Source of the DNA: Bacteroidota bacterium
Lineage (GTDB): Bacteria; Bacteroidota; Bacteroidia; 2-12-FULL-35-15
Direction of reading: 5' to 3'
DNA: 64,000 nucleotides
Assembly (NCBI GenBank): GCA_947469885.1
Contig: CANIQT010000002.1
Location: 248,001-312,000 of the forward strand
In this document: one piece after another, positions 51,841 to 62,922 of the stretch
Numbering within the stretch: position 1 is the stretch's first letter
Layout of the letters: each line of letters starts with the position of its first letter
Notes under the pieces: generated by a model
What the model was told of the DNA's origin: nothing
Databases searched by the model: none
The model's input: the letters and a program-made list of their open reading frames with translations, nothing else
Program-made: the position numbers and the translations under genes

Positions 51841-51841
51841 T

Positions 51842-53047
51842 TTGAAAGCCCATAAAAATATTCTAATTATCACTTACTGGGATTATCAAGACGCTTTGAT
51901 TCAAAATTACACTTTGCCTTATGCGAAAATCATATCTGATAATCTGTCCAGTGAAAGCAAAATATATTTGGTCACTTTGGATAAACTTAACCGAAAAAAA
52001 ATTAGCATCTCTTTTAAGAATAATATCCATAACATTAGTTTGCCATATTTTGGTTTCGGTATAAGAGCATGTTTTGCTTGGTTCAAAAATATTTTTAAAC
52101 TCTATAAATTAATAAAAAGGGAGAACATTTCATTCATCCATGCTTGGTGCACTCCTGCTGGTATGATTGGATACATCCTTTCATTATTAAGTAAAAAACC
52201 ATTAATTATTGATAGTTATGAGCCTCATGCGGAAGCAATGGTTGAAAACGGGGAATGGAAAAAAAATGGGATTGCTTTTAAACTATTATTCAAATTCGAA
52301 AAACTTCAAACACATAGAGCAATATTTCTTATTGCAACAACTGAAGGAATGAAAAAATATGCAGAAAAAAAATTCAACTTTTTTAATGATACTATTTTGG
52401 TAAAACCTGCATGTGTTGATTTAAAATTATTTTCGTCTGACAACTGTAAAAAACAAAATTTATTAAATGAGTTAAATCTTGAAAACAAAATTATTGGAGT
52501 CTACGCTGGTAAATTTGGAGGCATCTATTTAGAAAAAGAGTTTTTTGACTTTATTAAAATTGCTGAAAACTATTGGGGAGATAAATTTAGAGCATTGATA
52601 TTATCTTCGCACACCTCTTTGGAAATTATTAACATGGGAAATAAATCAAAACTCCTCCCAATTACATTAGTTCATCGTTTTGTGCCGCACCATCAGATTG
52701 CTGATTACATTGGTCTTGCTGACTTCGCAATTACTCCTGTAAAACCTGTTTCTTCAAAGAGATTTTGCTCTCCAATTAAAGACGGAGAATATTGGGCACT
52801 CGGATTACCTATAGTTATTACTAAAAACATTTCGGATGATTCTGAAATAATAAAAGAAAATAATATTGGTAGTGTACTGCAGTATCTGAACAACGAAGAG
52901 TATTTAGAATCAATAAAACAAATTGATAATTTATTGAAAACAAATTCAAAAGAAGAACTTTATAAAAAAATAAGACCAATAGCTGAGAAATATCGTAATT
53001 TTGAAATCGCAGATAGAATTTATAAATCAATTTATGGAAAAACCTAA
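51842..53047 (+). CDS. Glycosyltransferase family 4-like
   Basis: I prefer the TTG at 51842 (MKAHKNILIITYWDYQDALI) over the TTG at 51815 in the ORF track, because it begins one nucleotide after the previous stop and gives a normal GT-B N-terminus. 401 residues. N-terminal Rossmann domain (ISFIHAWCTPAGMIGYILSL, about 80-99). C-terminal domain: GVYAGKFGGIYLEKEFFD (about 220), PHHQIADYIGLADFAITPVK (about 282-301), and KDGEYWALGLPIVIT (about 312-326) in place of the common EAMA(L/M)GxPV motif. Retaining sugar transfer for glycan assembly. The 3' end overlaps galE by 14 nt. Confidence 0.87.
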   Translation: MKAHKNILIITYWDYQDALIQNYTLPYAKIISDNLSSESKIYLVTLDKLNRKKISISFKNNIHNISLPYFGFGIRACFAWFKNIFKLYKLIKRENISFIHAWCTPAGMIGYILSLLSKKPLIIDSYEPHAEAMVENGEWKKNGIAFKLLFKFEKLQTHRAIFLIATTEGMKKYAEKKFNFFNDTILVKPACVDLKLFSSDNCKKQNLLNELNLENKIIGVYAGKFGGIYLEKEFFDFIKIAENYWGDKFRALILSSHTSLEIINMGNKSKLLPITLVHRFVPHHQIADYIGLADFAITPVKPVSSKRFCSPIKDGEYWALGLPIVITKNISDDSEIIKENNIGSVLQYLNNEEYLESIKQIDNLLKTNSKEELYKKIRPIAEKYRNFEIADRIYKSIYGKT

Positions 53048-54077
53048 CAAAATTATTATTACCGGTGGAGCAGGTTATATTGGTTCACATACAATTATAG
53101 AAATCATTGAAAATAGCAATTTTGAAGTAATTTCTATTGACAATTTTTCGAATTCGTCACCAAAAACTTTTGAAAGAATAAAAAAAATAACTGGAAAACA
53201 AATCACAAATTACAATTGTGATTTGTGTAATATTTCTGAACTTGAAAAGATATTTCAAAAAGAGGATTCTATTATTGGAGTAATTCATTTTGCAGCCTTC
53301 AAATCAGTACCAGAATCGGTCGAAAATCCAGGAAAATATTATTTCAATAACATTAATTCTTTACTGAATATTTTAGATTGTTGCATAAAATTTAATATTA
53401 CCAATTTTATTTTCTCTTCGTCATGCTCAGTGTACGGTAATATTTCAACACTTCCTGTAAAAGAAAGTACTTTATTTAGCAAAGCTGAATCACCTTATGC
53501 ATTTACAAAACAGGTGGGAGAAGAAATTATTAAAGATACATCAAAAGCTCATCCTCAATTACACACTTTGGCATTAAGGTATTTCAACCCAGTAGGTGCT
53601 CATATTTCTGGTAAGATTGGGGAAGACCCAATTAATAAACCCACAAGTCTTGTACCTGTTATTACTCAAACCGCTATTGGGAAATTGAATCAATTAATCG
53701 TCTATGGAGACGATTATAACACAAGAGATGGTTCATGTATTAGAGACTATATTCATGTAACTGATATAGCAATTGCACATATTAAAGCATTAAATTATCT
53801 AATTGAGGGAAAAAATATCTCCGGCTTTTCAATCTTTAATTTAGGAACAGGCAACGGAGTGAGTGTTCTTGAAGCTATAAATTCATTCGAAGAAATATCT
53901 GGAATAAAATTAAATTACAAGGTTGGAAAAAGACGCGATGGTGATGTTGCGGCTATTTATTCTGAAACATCCCTTTCAAAAAACGAATTGAAATGGGAAA
54001 CCAAATATTCTCTCAACCAAATGATGGAAACTGCTTGGAGATGGGAATTAAACCTAAAAAGTGAAACACATTTATAA
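53034..54077 (+). CDS. galE: UDP-glucose 4-epimerase
   Basis: Interconverts UDP-glucose and UDP-galactose (or the N-acetyl forms) with bound NAD. The ATG at 53034 (MEKPNKIIITGGAGYIGSHT) is clearly the start; the longer ORF-track version only adds residues from the overlap with the GT4 gene. 347 residues. GGAGYIGS (10-17), catalytic Ser/Tyr/Lys in SSSCSVYG and SPYAFTKQ (YxxxK at about 152-156), RYFNPVGAH (about 180-188) and RDGSCIRDYIHVTD (about 234-247). Supplies galactose-type sugars to the neighbouring transferases. Confidence 0.95.
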   Translation: MEKPNKIIITGGAGYIGSHTIIEIIENSNFEVISIDNFSNSSPKTFERIKKITGKQITNYNCDLCNISELEKIFQKEDSIIGVIHFAAFKSVPESVENPGKYYFNNINSLLNILDCCIKFNITNFIFSSSCSVYGNISTLPVKESTLFSKAESPYAFTKQVGEEIIKDTSKAHPQLHTLALRYFNPVGAHISGKIGEDPINKPTSLVPVITQTAIGKLNQLIVYGDDYNTRDGSCIRDYIHVTDIAIAHIKALNYLIEGKNISGFSIFNLGTGNGVSVLEAINSFEEISGIKLNYKVGKRRDGDVAAIYSETSLSKNELKWETKYSLNQMMETAWRWELNLKSETHL

Positions 54078-54096
54078 AAATTTTATTTGTTTACTT

Positions 54097-55464
54097 TTAA
54101 ATATCCGATTCATTCATTTTGGTTACTGTTCGATTTCTCATAAAATAGTTTAGTATAACCAACGTACTTAAAAACTCAGGTAAGCAGGCTATTTTGAAAC
54201 GAACCAAGGCCCCGAAATTAGATGTAGATAAACCTATAATTAGTGCAAATAATAAAGAATAAGAAAGACAAAATAGAATTAAGGGATTATCGAATAATAT
54301 TTTGAACAATCTGAGAAATCGAATTCTGCTTAAAATAAAAATTGTCAATCCAAGGTAGAGTAAATTTTCAGTTCCTGATAAAAACATTACCATATTTTTT
54401 GATTCCCAAATATAAGGACGATATAAACCGGCTATTATAGCTGAAGGAGCTAGACTAAGAGCTTCGTCAAATGTTTTGTAAGAGCCAATATCAAAAGAGT
54501 TTCCTTTGTACTCTGCTCGCTTTAAATCTGCCTGTTTCACTGATGCTTCATTTACTAAATTATTTACATCAAAATCCCCAATTGTATCAAGTACCAAATA
54601 TCCTCCGCCAAAACTGGCAACATAAACCAAAGGGATTGCGGAATATTTTAAAAAATTACTTTTTATTTTCATTATTCTGTTGTAAGCCACCCAAATAAAC
54701 ACTCCAGGTAATAATGCAAATAAAATATATGGTTTTATGGCAAAAATAACATAGCCACTTATAAAAAATAAAAACAGGAATTTTAGTCGTTTTTGCTTAA
54801 TGATAAATGCATTATATAAAGAATAAATAAACCAGCATGAAGCAGACAGAGTTACAGTATCTTTTAACATACCAGATCCCCAGAAAATTACAGAAGGAAT
54901 AAAAAGAATAGAAATAGAAAGATGAAAATTTGTTTTTCGATATACGTCAGTAAAAACAAGAAACAAACGCCAAATCCCAGCAAAAGAAGCCCATGACAAT
55001 AATATAGTACTTAACATATATGATTGGAAAGAAAGAAACATAAACGGTACCAGTAATTTTACAAGAAAATATGATTTTGGTTCTATAAACATTTGCATCC
55101 AAGGATAGCCAGTAGTACGACCATCAAACAAATAATAATTTTCAATACTTCCTTTTTCAAAAAATACTTTTATAAAATCATCTGGGCGATGGATCAACAG
55201 ATTGGTTAATGCCCTAGCCGATTCGAAATAAGAAATAGTATCCCCTCCTTTGTAACCAAAAATATATACTAAACAGAATGCAAATGCCCCAATTACCTTT
55301 AAGATTACCCCACGAGTATAATATTTATATACAGGATTTTTTTTCGCATTTTTGAATTGGATGTAATACGAAATTAAAACTATAATAATAATGTAAATAG
55401 GAAATGCGAAATACTCCGCCAATGACAAATTTTCGAGATATCCGTAATTCTTTATTTCATTCAT
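54097..55464 (-). CDS. Polytopic membrane protein, possible polysaccharide polymerase
   Basis: 455 residues with about ten hydrophobic segments (e.g. FPIYIIIIVLISYYIQF, VIGAFAFCLVYIFGY, FLFLFFISGYVIFAIKPYIL, PLILFCLSYSLLFALIIGLS). An extra-membrane loop with GYKGGDTISYFESARAL near 70-90 and a longer loop at about 305-350 recall Wzy/EpsG-type polymerases, where the loops carry functional residues. I know no decisive motif. It stands opposite to the glycan cluster with convergent ends 19 nt from galE. A TACTTTTG box lies 41 nt upstream. Confidence 0.75.
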   Translation of the reverse strand: MNEIKNYGYLENLSLAEYFAFPIYIIIIVLISYYIQFKNAKKNPVYKYYTRGVILKVIGAFAFCLVYIFGYKGGDTISYFESARALTNLLIHRPDDFIKVFFEKGSIENYYLFDGRTTGYPWMQMFIEPKSYFLVKLLVPFMFLSFQSYMLSTILLSWASFAGIWRLFLVFTDVYRKTNFHLSISILFIPSVIFWGSGMLKDTVTLSASCWFIYSLYNAFIIKQKRLKFLFLFFISGYVIFAIKPYILFALLPGVFIWVAYNRIMKIKSNFLKYSAIPLVYVASFGGGYLVLDTIGDFDVNNLVNEASVKQADLKRAEYKGNSFDIGSYKTFDEALSLAPSAIIAGLYRPYIWESKNMVMFLSGTENLLYLGLTIFILSRIRFLRLFKILFDNPLILFCLSYSLLFALIIGLSTSNFGALVRFKIACLPEFLSTLVILNYFMRNRTVTKMNESDI

Positions 55465-55505
55465 TTTTGTTCTTTTTTTAGAAAGAAATCCATTTTTTCT
55501 TTTTT

Positions 55506-55513
55506 CAAAAGTA
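55506..55513 (-). promoter_or_regulatory. -7 box (TACTTTTG) for the membrane protein
   Basis: CAAAAGTA on the plus strand, 41 nt upstream of the ATG at 55464; one half of a divergent promoter pair. Confidence 0.45.
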
Positions 55514-55526
55514 GAAATTTAAAAAC

Positions 55527-55534
55527 TAACTTTG
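55527..55534 (+). promoter_or_regulatory. -7 box (TAACTTTG) for spoT/relA
   Basis: TAACTTTG, 24 nt before the ATG at 55558; the other half of the divergent pair. Confidence 0.5.
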
Positions 55535-55557
55535 TGTCAATTTTAAATATTTAATTT

Positions 55558-57777
55558 ATGCAAGAACAAAATACGATTGATTTAGAACTTGAGAAAAAAG
55601 AAATTCTGAAACGTTATAGGTCATTGCTACGTGCATGTAAAAGAACATTAGAGAAAGGCGACAAGCTTCTTATCAGAAAATCTTTCGATATTGCACTTGA
55701 AGCGCATAAAGATATGAGGCGAAAGTCTGGTGAACCCTATATTTATCATCCTATAGCTGTTGCTCACATCTGTGCAGAGGAAATTGGTTTGGGTACAACT
55801 TCTGTTGTTTGCGCATTACTGCATGATGTGGTTGAAGATACCGATTTAACACTTGATGATATTCGTGGGTTATTTGGAGAAAAAGAAGCAAAGATTATTG
55901 ATGGACTCACAAAAATATCTGGGGTGTTCGATCAAGGTTCTTCACAACAGGCAGAAAACTTTCGTAAAATGTTACTCACCTTGTCGGATGATGTAAGAGT
56001 AATTCTTATCAAACTTGCAGACCGGTTGCACAACATGCGAACTCTTGATAGTATGCAACGCGATAAACAATTAAAAATTGCTTCGGAAACGCTTTATTTA
56101 TATGCTCCTTTGGCGCACAGATTAGGTCTTAATGCTATTAAAACAGAACTCGAAGATTTAGGATTAAAATACACAGAGCCGGAAGTTTACACCAATATTC
56201 AACAAAAACTAACCGAAAGTGAACCGGAACGGAAACGCTTTATTTCAAAGTTTATTGTTCCTATCAAAGAAATTCTTGAAGAACAGGGCATGAAAGCTAC
56301 TATAATCGGTCGCCCTAAATCCATTTATTCTATTAATACCAAAATAAAAACAAAAGGAGTTACTTTCGAAGAAATTTTTGATTTGTTTGCAATTCGAATT
56401 ATCATTGATTCGCCAGTAGAAACTGAGAAAGCGGACTGTTGGCGAGTATATTCAATTGTTACTGATTTTTACCTACCAAGCCCTGATAGGCTTCGTGATT
56501 GGATTTCGACACCCAAAGCAAATGGGTATGAAAGTCTTCATGCAACAGTTATGGGTCCTGATGGAAAATGGGTGGAGGTGCAAATTCGTTCACTTCGTAT
56601 GGACGAACTTGCAGAAAAAGGGTATGCTGCTCATTGGAAATATAAGGACAGTGCCAACGAAAGTCAGTTAGATGAATGGATACGAAAAATTCGTGAGATT
56701 CTGGAAAACCCAGAAGAAAATGCAATGGAGTTTATAGATGATTTTAAATTAAATTTATTTGCCGAAGAAATTTTTGCATTCACTCCGAAGGGCGAAATAA
56801 GGACTATGCCCAAAAATTCTACCGCACTCGATTTCGCTTTCGATATTCATTCCAAAATTGGTGAAAAATGCATAGGAGCAAAGGTAAACCACAAATTGGT
56901 GCCCCTTAGCTATAAACTAAAAAGTGGTGACCAAGTGGAGGTACTGACTTCTTCCAAACAAAAACCAAAAGAAGATTGGCTCGGATTTGTTGTTACTGCC
57001 CGTGCAAAAAGCAAAATAAAAGCTGCCTTAAAAGCTGACCGGAGAAAAATATCGAAAGATGGAAAAGCAATGTTGGAAATAAAATTCAAACATTTAAAAA
57101 TAGATTTCAATCCTGATAACGTAAATCAAGTTGCTAATTATTTTAAGCTACCCAATAGTCAGGAACTCTTTTATCGAATTGCAATTGGAAATATTGATGT
57201 AAAACATTTAAAAGATTTTCATCAAGAAAATGGTAAAATTGCTCACAAATCGGGAAATCTCAAAAAACATGATTCTACGGCATCACTTGAGCAATTGGTT
57301 ACTGCTGCTAGAGGAAAGTCAGATATGCTTGTGATTGGGGAAAGCCTTGAGAAAATTGATTATAAATTATCACCTTGCTGCAGTCCAATTCCTGGCGATG
57401 ATGTTTTTGGTTTCATCACTATAAATGAAGGTATAAAAATTCATAGAGTCAATTGCCCCAATGCCATACAACTCTTATCGAATTATGCCTACAGAGTGGT
57501 AAAAGCAAAATGGACCAGCAAAGAGTTAATTTCTTTTCTTGCGGGTATTAAAATTACAGGTATTGATGAAGTAGGAATCGTGAACAACATCACCAAAATT
57601 ATTTCGAACGAATTAAATGTAAATATGCGTTCTATCAGTTTTGATACCAATGATGGAACGTTTGAGGGCACCATCATGGTATTTGTTCAAGATACTAACC
57701 ACCTTACAGAGTTAATGAAAAAGTTAAAAACAGTGAATGGAGTTTTGAATGTTAACAGAATTGATGGAAAAGATTAA
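55558..57777 (+). CDS. Bifunctional (p)ppGpp synthetase/hydrolase (RelA/SpoT family)
   Basis: Long Rel/SpoT protein of 739 residues that makes and degrades the stringent-response alarmone. HD hydrolase domain (about 45-200) with YIYHPIAVAHI and the HD pair in LLHDVVEDTDL (about 86-96), and ADRLHNMRTL. Synthetase domain (about 230-360) with GRPKSIYSI, FDLFAIRII, and NGYESLHATV. TGS domain (about 400-465; IFAFTPKGEIRTMPKNSTAL). The helical and zinc-finger-like region has CCSPIPGD (about 608-615). ACT domain closes (GIDEVGIVNNITKIISNELN). Both catalytic centres look intact, so bifunctional SpoT/Rel is likely. Confidence 0.95.
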   Translation: MQEQNTIDLELEKKEILKRYRSLLRACKRTLEKGDKLLIRKSFDIALEAHKDMRRKSGEPYIYHPIAVAHICAEEIGLGTTSVVCALLHDVVEDTDLTLDDIRGLFGEKEAKIIDGLTKISGVFDQGSSQQAENFRKMLLTLSDDVRVILIKLADRLHNMRTLDSMQRDKQLKIASETLYLYAPLAHRLGLNAIKTELEDLGLKYTEPEVYTNIQQKLTESEPERKRFISKFIVPIKEILEEQGMKATIIGRPKSIYSINTKIKTKGVTFEEIFDLFAIRIIIDSPVETEKADCWRVYSIVTDFYLPSPDRLRDWISTPKANGYESLHATVMGPDGKWVEVQIRSLRMDELAEKGYAAHWKYKDSANESQLDEWIRKIREILENPEENAMEFIDDFKLNLFAEEIFAFTPKGEIRTMPKNSTALDFAFDIHSKIGEKCIGAKVNHKLVPLSYKLKSGDQVEVLTSSKQKPKEDWLGFVVTARAKSKIKAALKADRRKISKDGKAMLEIKFKHLKIDFNPDNVNQVANYFKLPNSQELFYRIAIGNIDVKHLKDFHQENGKIAHKSGNLKKHDSTASLEQLVTAARGKSDMLVIGESLEKIDYKLSPCCSPIPGDDVFGFITINEGIKIHRVNCPNAIQLLSNYAYRVVKAKWTSKELISFLAGIKITGIDEVGIVNNITKIISNELNVNMRSISFDTNDGTFEGTIMVFVQDTNHLTELMKKLKTVNGVLNVNRIDGKD

Positions 57778-57791
57778 CCTGTTTGTGGATA

Positions 57792-58538
57792 TTACTTACA
57801 TGCTATACTTGCGTTTTTATTCAGAATACATAAAAACTTTATGACCGATGCCCAATATTCATTATAGTTTGGATTTTCTTTCCACAAAGCGGAAGAGCCA
57901 TGAACTCCCTGCTGTAATGGTATAAATTGTTTTACCACTGATGATTTAATGTCACTAATCAGACTAGTTACATCAGGTGCTTCTTCTTTTGATGAGGTAA
58001 CAAATAAAGGTTTATTATAAGTACTAATAGCTGATTTCAAATTTAATTTGTCTCCAAAATATTCGCCCGGACTAAAAGCAAGCACCGCTTTTACTTTACT
58101 GTTTTTTGTTCCAATTTTTATTGCCAACGAAGCACTATAAGAGCTTCCTAGCAGCACCAATAATTTATTACTTTTTTTATACGCATAATTAATGGCTGCA
58201 ATAATATCCTTTTCAGCATCCAAATAATTTGTTGGTTTGTTTTTTTCTTTTGCGGAAAGAGCTGTTTCGTTTTCCACTCCCTTCACTTCTTTACCCGAAC
58301 GGGCATCAACAGCAATACAGTTATAACCAAGTTTCATAAACTTCCATGCTGTTTCTCTGTATTCACCCCTACTGTAACCCGCTTGATGACAAAGAACCAT
58401 ATAGGGTAAGGAATCTGAAACAAAATATAAATCTGCTGTAATAGTTACACTGTCTTTTGAAGGAAAAGTAATAGTTGTTTGGGAAGAAGATGTTGAATTA
58501 TTTATATAAAAGAAAGATAGGAGCAAAATTGTTTTTCT
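57792..58538 (-). CDS. Exported alpha/beta hydrolase (dienelactone hydrolase-like)
   Basis: I use the ATG at 58538 (MRKTILLLSFFYINNSTSSS), giving 248 residues with a signal peptide; the ORF-track start at 58562 only adds eight residues. Alpha/beta-hydrolase features: MVLCHQAGYSRGEYRETAWK (oxyanion region, about 48-67), nucleophile elbow LLGSSYSASLAIKIG (about 128-142), acid region SKEEAPDV (about 185), and His in QGVHGSSALW (about 213-222). The Ser in GSSYS as nucleophile is inferred. Substrate unknown. Convergent with spoT, 14 nt between the stops. Confidence 0.83.
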   Translation of the reverse strand, partial: RKTILLLSFFYINNSTSSSQTTITFPSKDSVTITADLYFVSDSLPYMVLCHQAGYSRGEYRETAWKFMKLGYNCIAVDARSGKEVKGVENETALSAKEKNKPTNYLDAEKDIIAAINYAYKKSNKLLVLLGSSYSASLAIKIGTKNSKVKAVLAFSPGEYFGDKLNLKSAISTYNKPLFVTSSKEEAPDVTSLISDIKSSVVKQFIPLQQGVHGSSALWKENPNYNEYWASVIKFLCILNKNASIACK

Positions 58539-58572
58539 CATTAATTCAATATTTAAAAGCAAAATTAAAACA

Positions 58573-58610
58573 AAAAATCCCGGCTTTCATTGCTGCAAGC
58601 CAGGATTTAA
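58573..58610 (-). terminator. Rho-independent terminator after atpD-atpC
   Basis: AAATCCCGGCTT pairs with AAGCCAGGATTT (one mismatch, loop about 10 nt), followed in the minus direction by TTTTGTTTTAATTTT. Confidence 0.78.
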
Positions 58611-58634
58611 TAACATTGTATTGTTAACTACTAC

Positions 58635-58871
58635 TTACGAAGCCAGCACAATCACACTATTTTTTAATACCTCTACTACCCCTCCGTTGATCTCAAAATT
58701 CTCTACTTGTTTTTTCGAATCAGTGATTTTTACTGTTCCTTTTTTTAAAGTAGCAATTATTGGGGCGTGGTTGTCGAGAATACCAAACGAACCATCCGTA
58801 CCCGGCAGTTTGATTGATTCCACTTCACCACTAAATAATTTTTTCTCGGGGGTTATTATTTCTAAATGCAT
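58635..58871 (-). CDS. atpC: ATP synthase F1 subunit epsilon (short form)
   Basis: 78 residues, just the beta-sandwich domain (MHLEIITPEKKLFSGEVESI ... GSFGILDNHAPIIATLKKGT). The C-terminal helical hairpin present in E. coli epsilon is missing, which I regard as usual for Bacteroidota. Part of the F1 central stalk. It follows atpD by 79 nt; together they form the separate atpDC pair, with the other ATP synthase genes elsewhere. A terminator is right behind it. Confidence 0.95.
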   Translation of the reverse strand: MHLEIITPEKKLFSGEVESIKLPGTDGSFGILDNHAPIIATLKKGTVKITDSKKQVENFEINGGVVEVLKNSVIVLAS

Positions 58872-58950
58872 TTTTTCTGATTAATTGAATTTACCGATTT
58901 ACCAATGTGCGGATGTAATCTGTACATCAACATATCGGTACATCAGAACA

Positions 58951-60456
<1,506 letters not shown>

Positions 60457-60495
60457 TTATTTTGTTTTTATTGTTATTTTTTTAAAAATCGAGCG

Positions 60496-60503
60496 CAAAA
60501 GTA
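60496..60503 (-). promoter_or_regulatory. -7 box (TACTTTTG) for atpD
   Basis: TACTTTTG on the minus strand, 39 nt upstream of the atpD ATG, matching TAnnTTTG. Confidence 0.5.
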
Positions 60504-60559
60504 GTAATTAATCCAATATGAGGAAATATTGTTAACAATATGCTAAAAAAATACCTCTT

Positions 60560-62731
60560 CTATTTTTTTGATTTGACTTTAAATCCTTTAGCAATCATCA
60601 ACGCATCAGTGCTTGGGTCGTGCCCACGGAAATTACGATAAGCTGTAGCTTCATCAATTGTTCCTCCCACACTGAAAATATTATCATACAAACGTTTTGC
60701 AACAGCTTTATCGTACGGTCCTCCTGCTTCTGTAAATGCAGCAAAAGCATCAGCACTCAATACATCAGCCCAGCAATAACTATAATAACCTGCAGAATAA
60801 CCATCACTTGAAAATATATGTCCGAATGCAGGCAAACGATGACGCATCACCATTTCCGAAGGCATCTTCAGTTCTGCCAAAGTTTCTTTTTCAAATGTTT
60901 TAGGGTCTATTTTTGCATCACCTGCAAGATGTATTTTCATATCCACCAATGCACTGGATAAGGCTTCAACAGTAACAAACCCGGTATTGAATTTAGATGC
61001 ATTATTTATTTTGTCAACCAATGATTGTGGAATTGGTGCCCCTGTTTTATAGTGCAATGCAAATTTATTCAGCACTTCTGGGGTAGATAACCAACGCTCC
61101 ATAACCTGCGATGGAAACTCTACATAATCCGTTACCACATTGGTTCCTGAAAGAAGAGGATAAGTAACATTTGAATTTAAACCATGCAATGCATGTCCAA
61201 ATTCATGAAACAATGTTCGTGCATCCTCCCACGAAATCAATACAGGTTCCCCTTCATTTCCTTTTATGAAATTACAATTGTTAGAAACAATAGTTGTAAT
61301 CTCTCCATTTAGTTTTTCCTGGTCACGATAAGCTGTCATCCATGCTCCTGAACGTTTTCCTTTGCGTGCATAAGGATCGAAATACCACAAACCAATTTGT
61401 TTCCCGGATAATTTATTTGTTACTTTAAAAACTCTTACATCAGGATGAAAAACAGGAACATCATTTATCTGTGTAAATTCAAGATTAAATAATTCGCCTG
61501 CAACATAAAAAATACCTTCGCGCAATTTTTCTAATTGAAGATATTGTTTCACTTCATTTCCATCCAATGCATATTTTGCTTTTCTTACTTTATCAGCATA
61601 ATAGCGGTAATCCCACGCTTCTATTTTTATTTTCGCTGCTTCTTTATCAGCCAATGCCTGCATATCTTTTACTTCTTCGTGAACACGTTCCACAGCAGGA
61701 GCCCAAACTGCTTCCAATAGTTCCATTGCTTTTTCAGGTGTCTTCGCCATCTTATCTGCAAGTCTCCAGTGAGCATGAGTTGGATAACCCAATAGTTTAG
61801 CACGCTCTGCTCTTAATTGTAATATTTCAGGAATGATTGCATTGTTATCATTTGCATCACCATTATCACCACGACTGATAAACATACGCCAAGCTTTTTC
61901 GCGCAATGCACGGTTATTAGCATTGGTAAGGAAAGGCTCGATGGATGAACGAGTGTTGGCAATAACCCAGCTTCCTTTTTTATCTTTCTTTTCTGCTGCA
62001 CTTGCTGCTGCTGCTTTCACTTCGTCAGGCAATCCATCCAAATCTTTAGCATCTGTTATCTCCATAAATTTATCACCTTCATCAGCTAACTGATGCTGAT
62101 TAAATTTGGTAAATAACCCTGCAAGTTTCTGGTTTATTTCAGCCACTCTTGTTTTGCTTGCTACATCCAGCTTTGCGCCTGCAAGCACAAAGTTGTTATA
62201 ATATTTAAAACATAAACGTTGTTGTTCAGGAGTTAATTTTTCTTTTTCAGGAGAATTATAAACTGCTTCAATACGTTTGAACAATTCAGCATTCTGAACA
62301 ATAGAATCGCCAAAAGCAGCAATGCGAGGCTCCATTATTTCTTGTACTGAATCCAATTCAGTGGAACCCATATTGGCTTGCCAAACATAATAAACAGCTT
62401 CCACACGTTTGCGTGTAATACCTGTTTTTTCTAATGCTTCCACAGTGTTTGCAAATGTAGGAGCTTCGGTGTTTTCTGCAATAGCCTTGATTTCATTGCG
62501 TTGTTCTGCAATTGCAATTTCTTCGGCAGGCACAAAGTCCGAAACTTTTACTTTGTCAAAGGAAGGAACACCATTGTAGCGGTCATCCCATTTTTGTACC
62601 AATGGATTATTACTGTTCATTGTTGAAGATGTTGAATCATCCGTTTTTTTTGTAGCACATCCTGTTGCAACCAGTATGGATACAAATAAAAAAGAATAAT
62701 AGGATTTGAAAGAAGATAGTTGATTTTTCAT
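60560..62731 (-). CDS. M3-family metallopeptidase (Dcp/oligopeptidase A-like), lipidated
   Basis: 723 residues. Signal peptide with lipobox VATGC (about 21-25), so it is membrane-anchored, unlike cytoplasmic OpdA. The thimet-oligopeptidase fold has the zinc motif HEFGHALHG (about 508-516) with the downstream Glu in TDYVEFPSQVMER (about 535-547) and the substrate-side SAGYYSYCWADVLSADAF (about 660-677). Family members cleave short peptides, Dcp releasing C-terminal dipeptides. Probably used for peptide degradation in the periplasm. Single gene with a promoter box 22 nt upstream. Confidence 0.95.
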   Translation of the reverse strand: MKNQLSSFKSYYSFLFVSILVATGCATKKTDDSTSSTMNSNNPLVQKWDDRYNGVPSFDKVKVSDFVPAEEIAIAEQRNEIKAIAENTEAPTFANTVEALEKTGITRKRVEAVYYVWQANMGSTELDSVQEIMEPRIAAFGDSIVQNAELFKRIEAVYNSPEKEKLTPEQQRLCFKYYNNFVLAGAKLDVASKTRVAEINQKLAGLFTKFNQHQLADEGDKFMEITDAKDLDGLPDEVKAAAASAAEKKDKKGSWVIANTRSSIEPFLTNANNRALREKAWRMFISRGDNGDANDNNAIIPEILQLRAERAKLLGYPTHAHWRLADKMAKTPEKAMELLEAVWAPAVERVHEEVKDMQALADKEAAKIKIEAWDYRYYADKVRKAKYALDGNEVKQYLQLEKLREGIFYVAGELFNLEFTQINDVPVFHPDVRVFKVTNKLSGKQIGLWYFDPYARKGKRSGAWMTAYRDQEKLNGEITTIVSNNCNFIKGNEGEPVLISWEDARTLFHEFGHALHGLNSNVTYPLLSGTNVVTDYVEFPSQVMERWLSTPEVLNKFALHYKTGAPIPQSLVDKINNASKFNTGFVTVEALSSALVDMKIHLAGDAKIDPKTFEKETLAELKMPSEMVMRHRLPAFGHIFSSDGYSAGYYSYCWADVLSADAFAAFTEAGGPYDKAVAKRLYDNIFSVGGTIDEATAYRNFRGHDPSTDALMIAKGFKVKSKK

Positions 62732-62752
62732 TTTTTTAATTTATTTAGTCGG

Positions 62753-62760
62753 CAAAAGTA
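62753..62760 (-). promoter_or_regulatory. -7 box (TACTTTTG) for the M3 peptidase
   Basis: TACTTTTG on the minus strand, 21 nt upstream of the ATG at 62731. Confidence 0.5.
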
Positions 62761-62863
62761 ATTAAATTGTAGTAATGGATGGAGTTTTTTTGAAAAGAAT
62801 ACCAATCTCTTTCCTACAATAAAGATAGATTAATTTAGTTGGTTTTATCAATCATTTTTATGA

Positions 62864-62901
62864 ATAAAAAAAACTCCCGCCTTTATACAAAGCGGGAGTT
62901 T
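62864..62901 (-). terminator. Rho-independent terminator of the partial T9SS gene
   Basis: AAACTCCCGC pairs perfectly with GCGGGAGTTT (loop about 11 nt), followed in the minus direction by TTTTTATTC. Confidence 0.82.
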
Positions 62902-62922
62902 AATTACAAATTTACCTACTAT

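Noticed and set aside
58876-58946. Small inverted motif GTACATCAACATATCGGTACATC between atpD and atpC
   Set aside because: Arms are too short and imperfect for a terminator or operator; probably another low-complexity repeat of the GATGT type.
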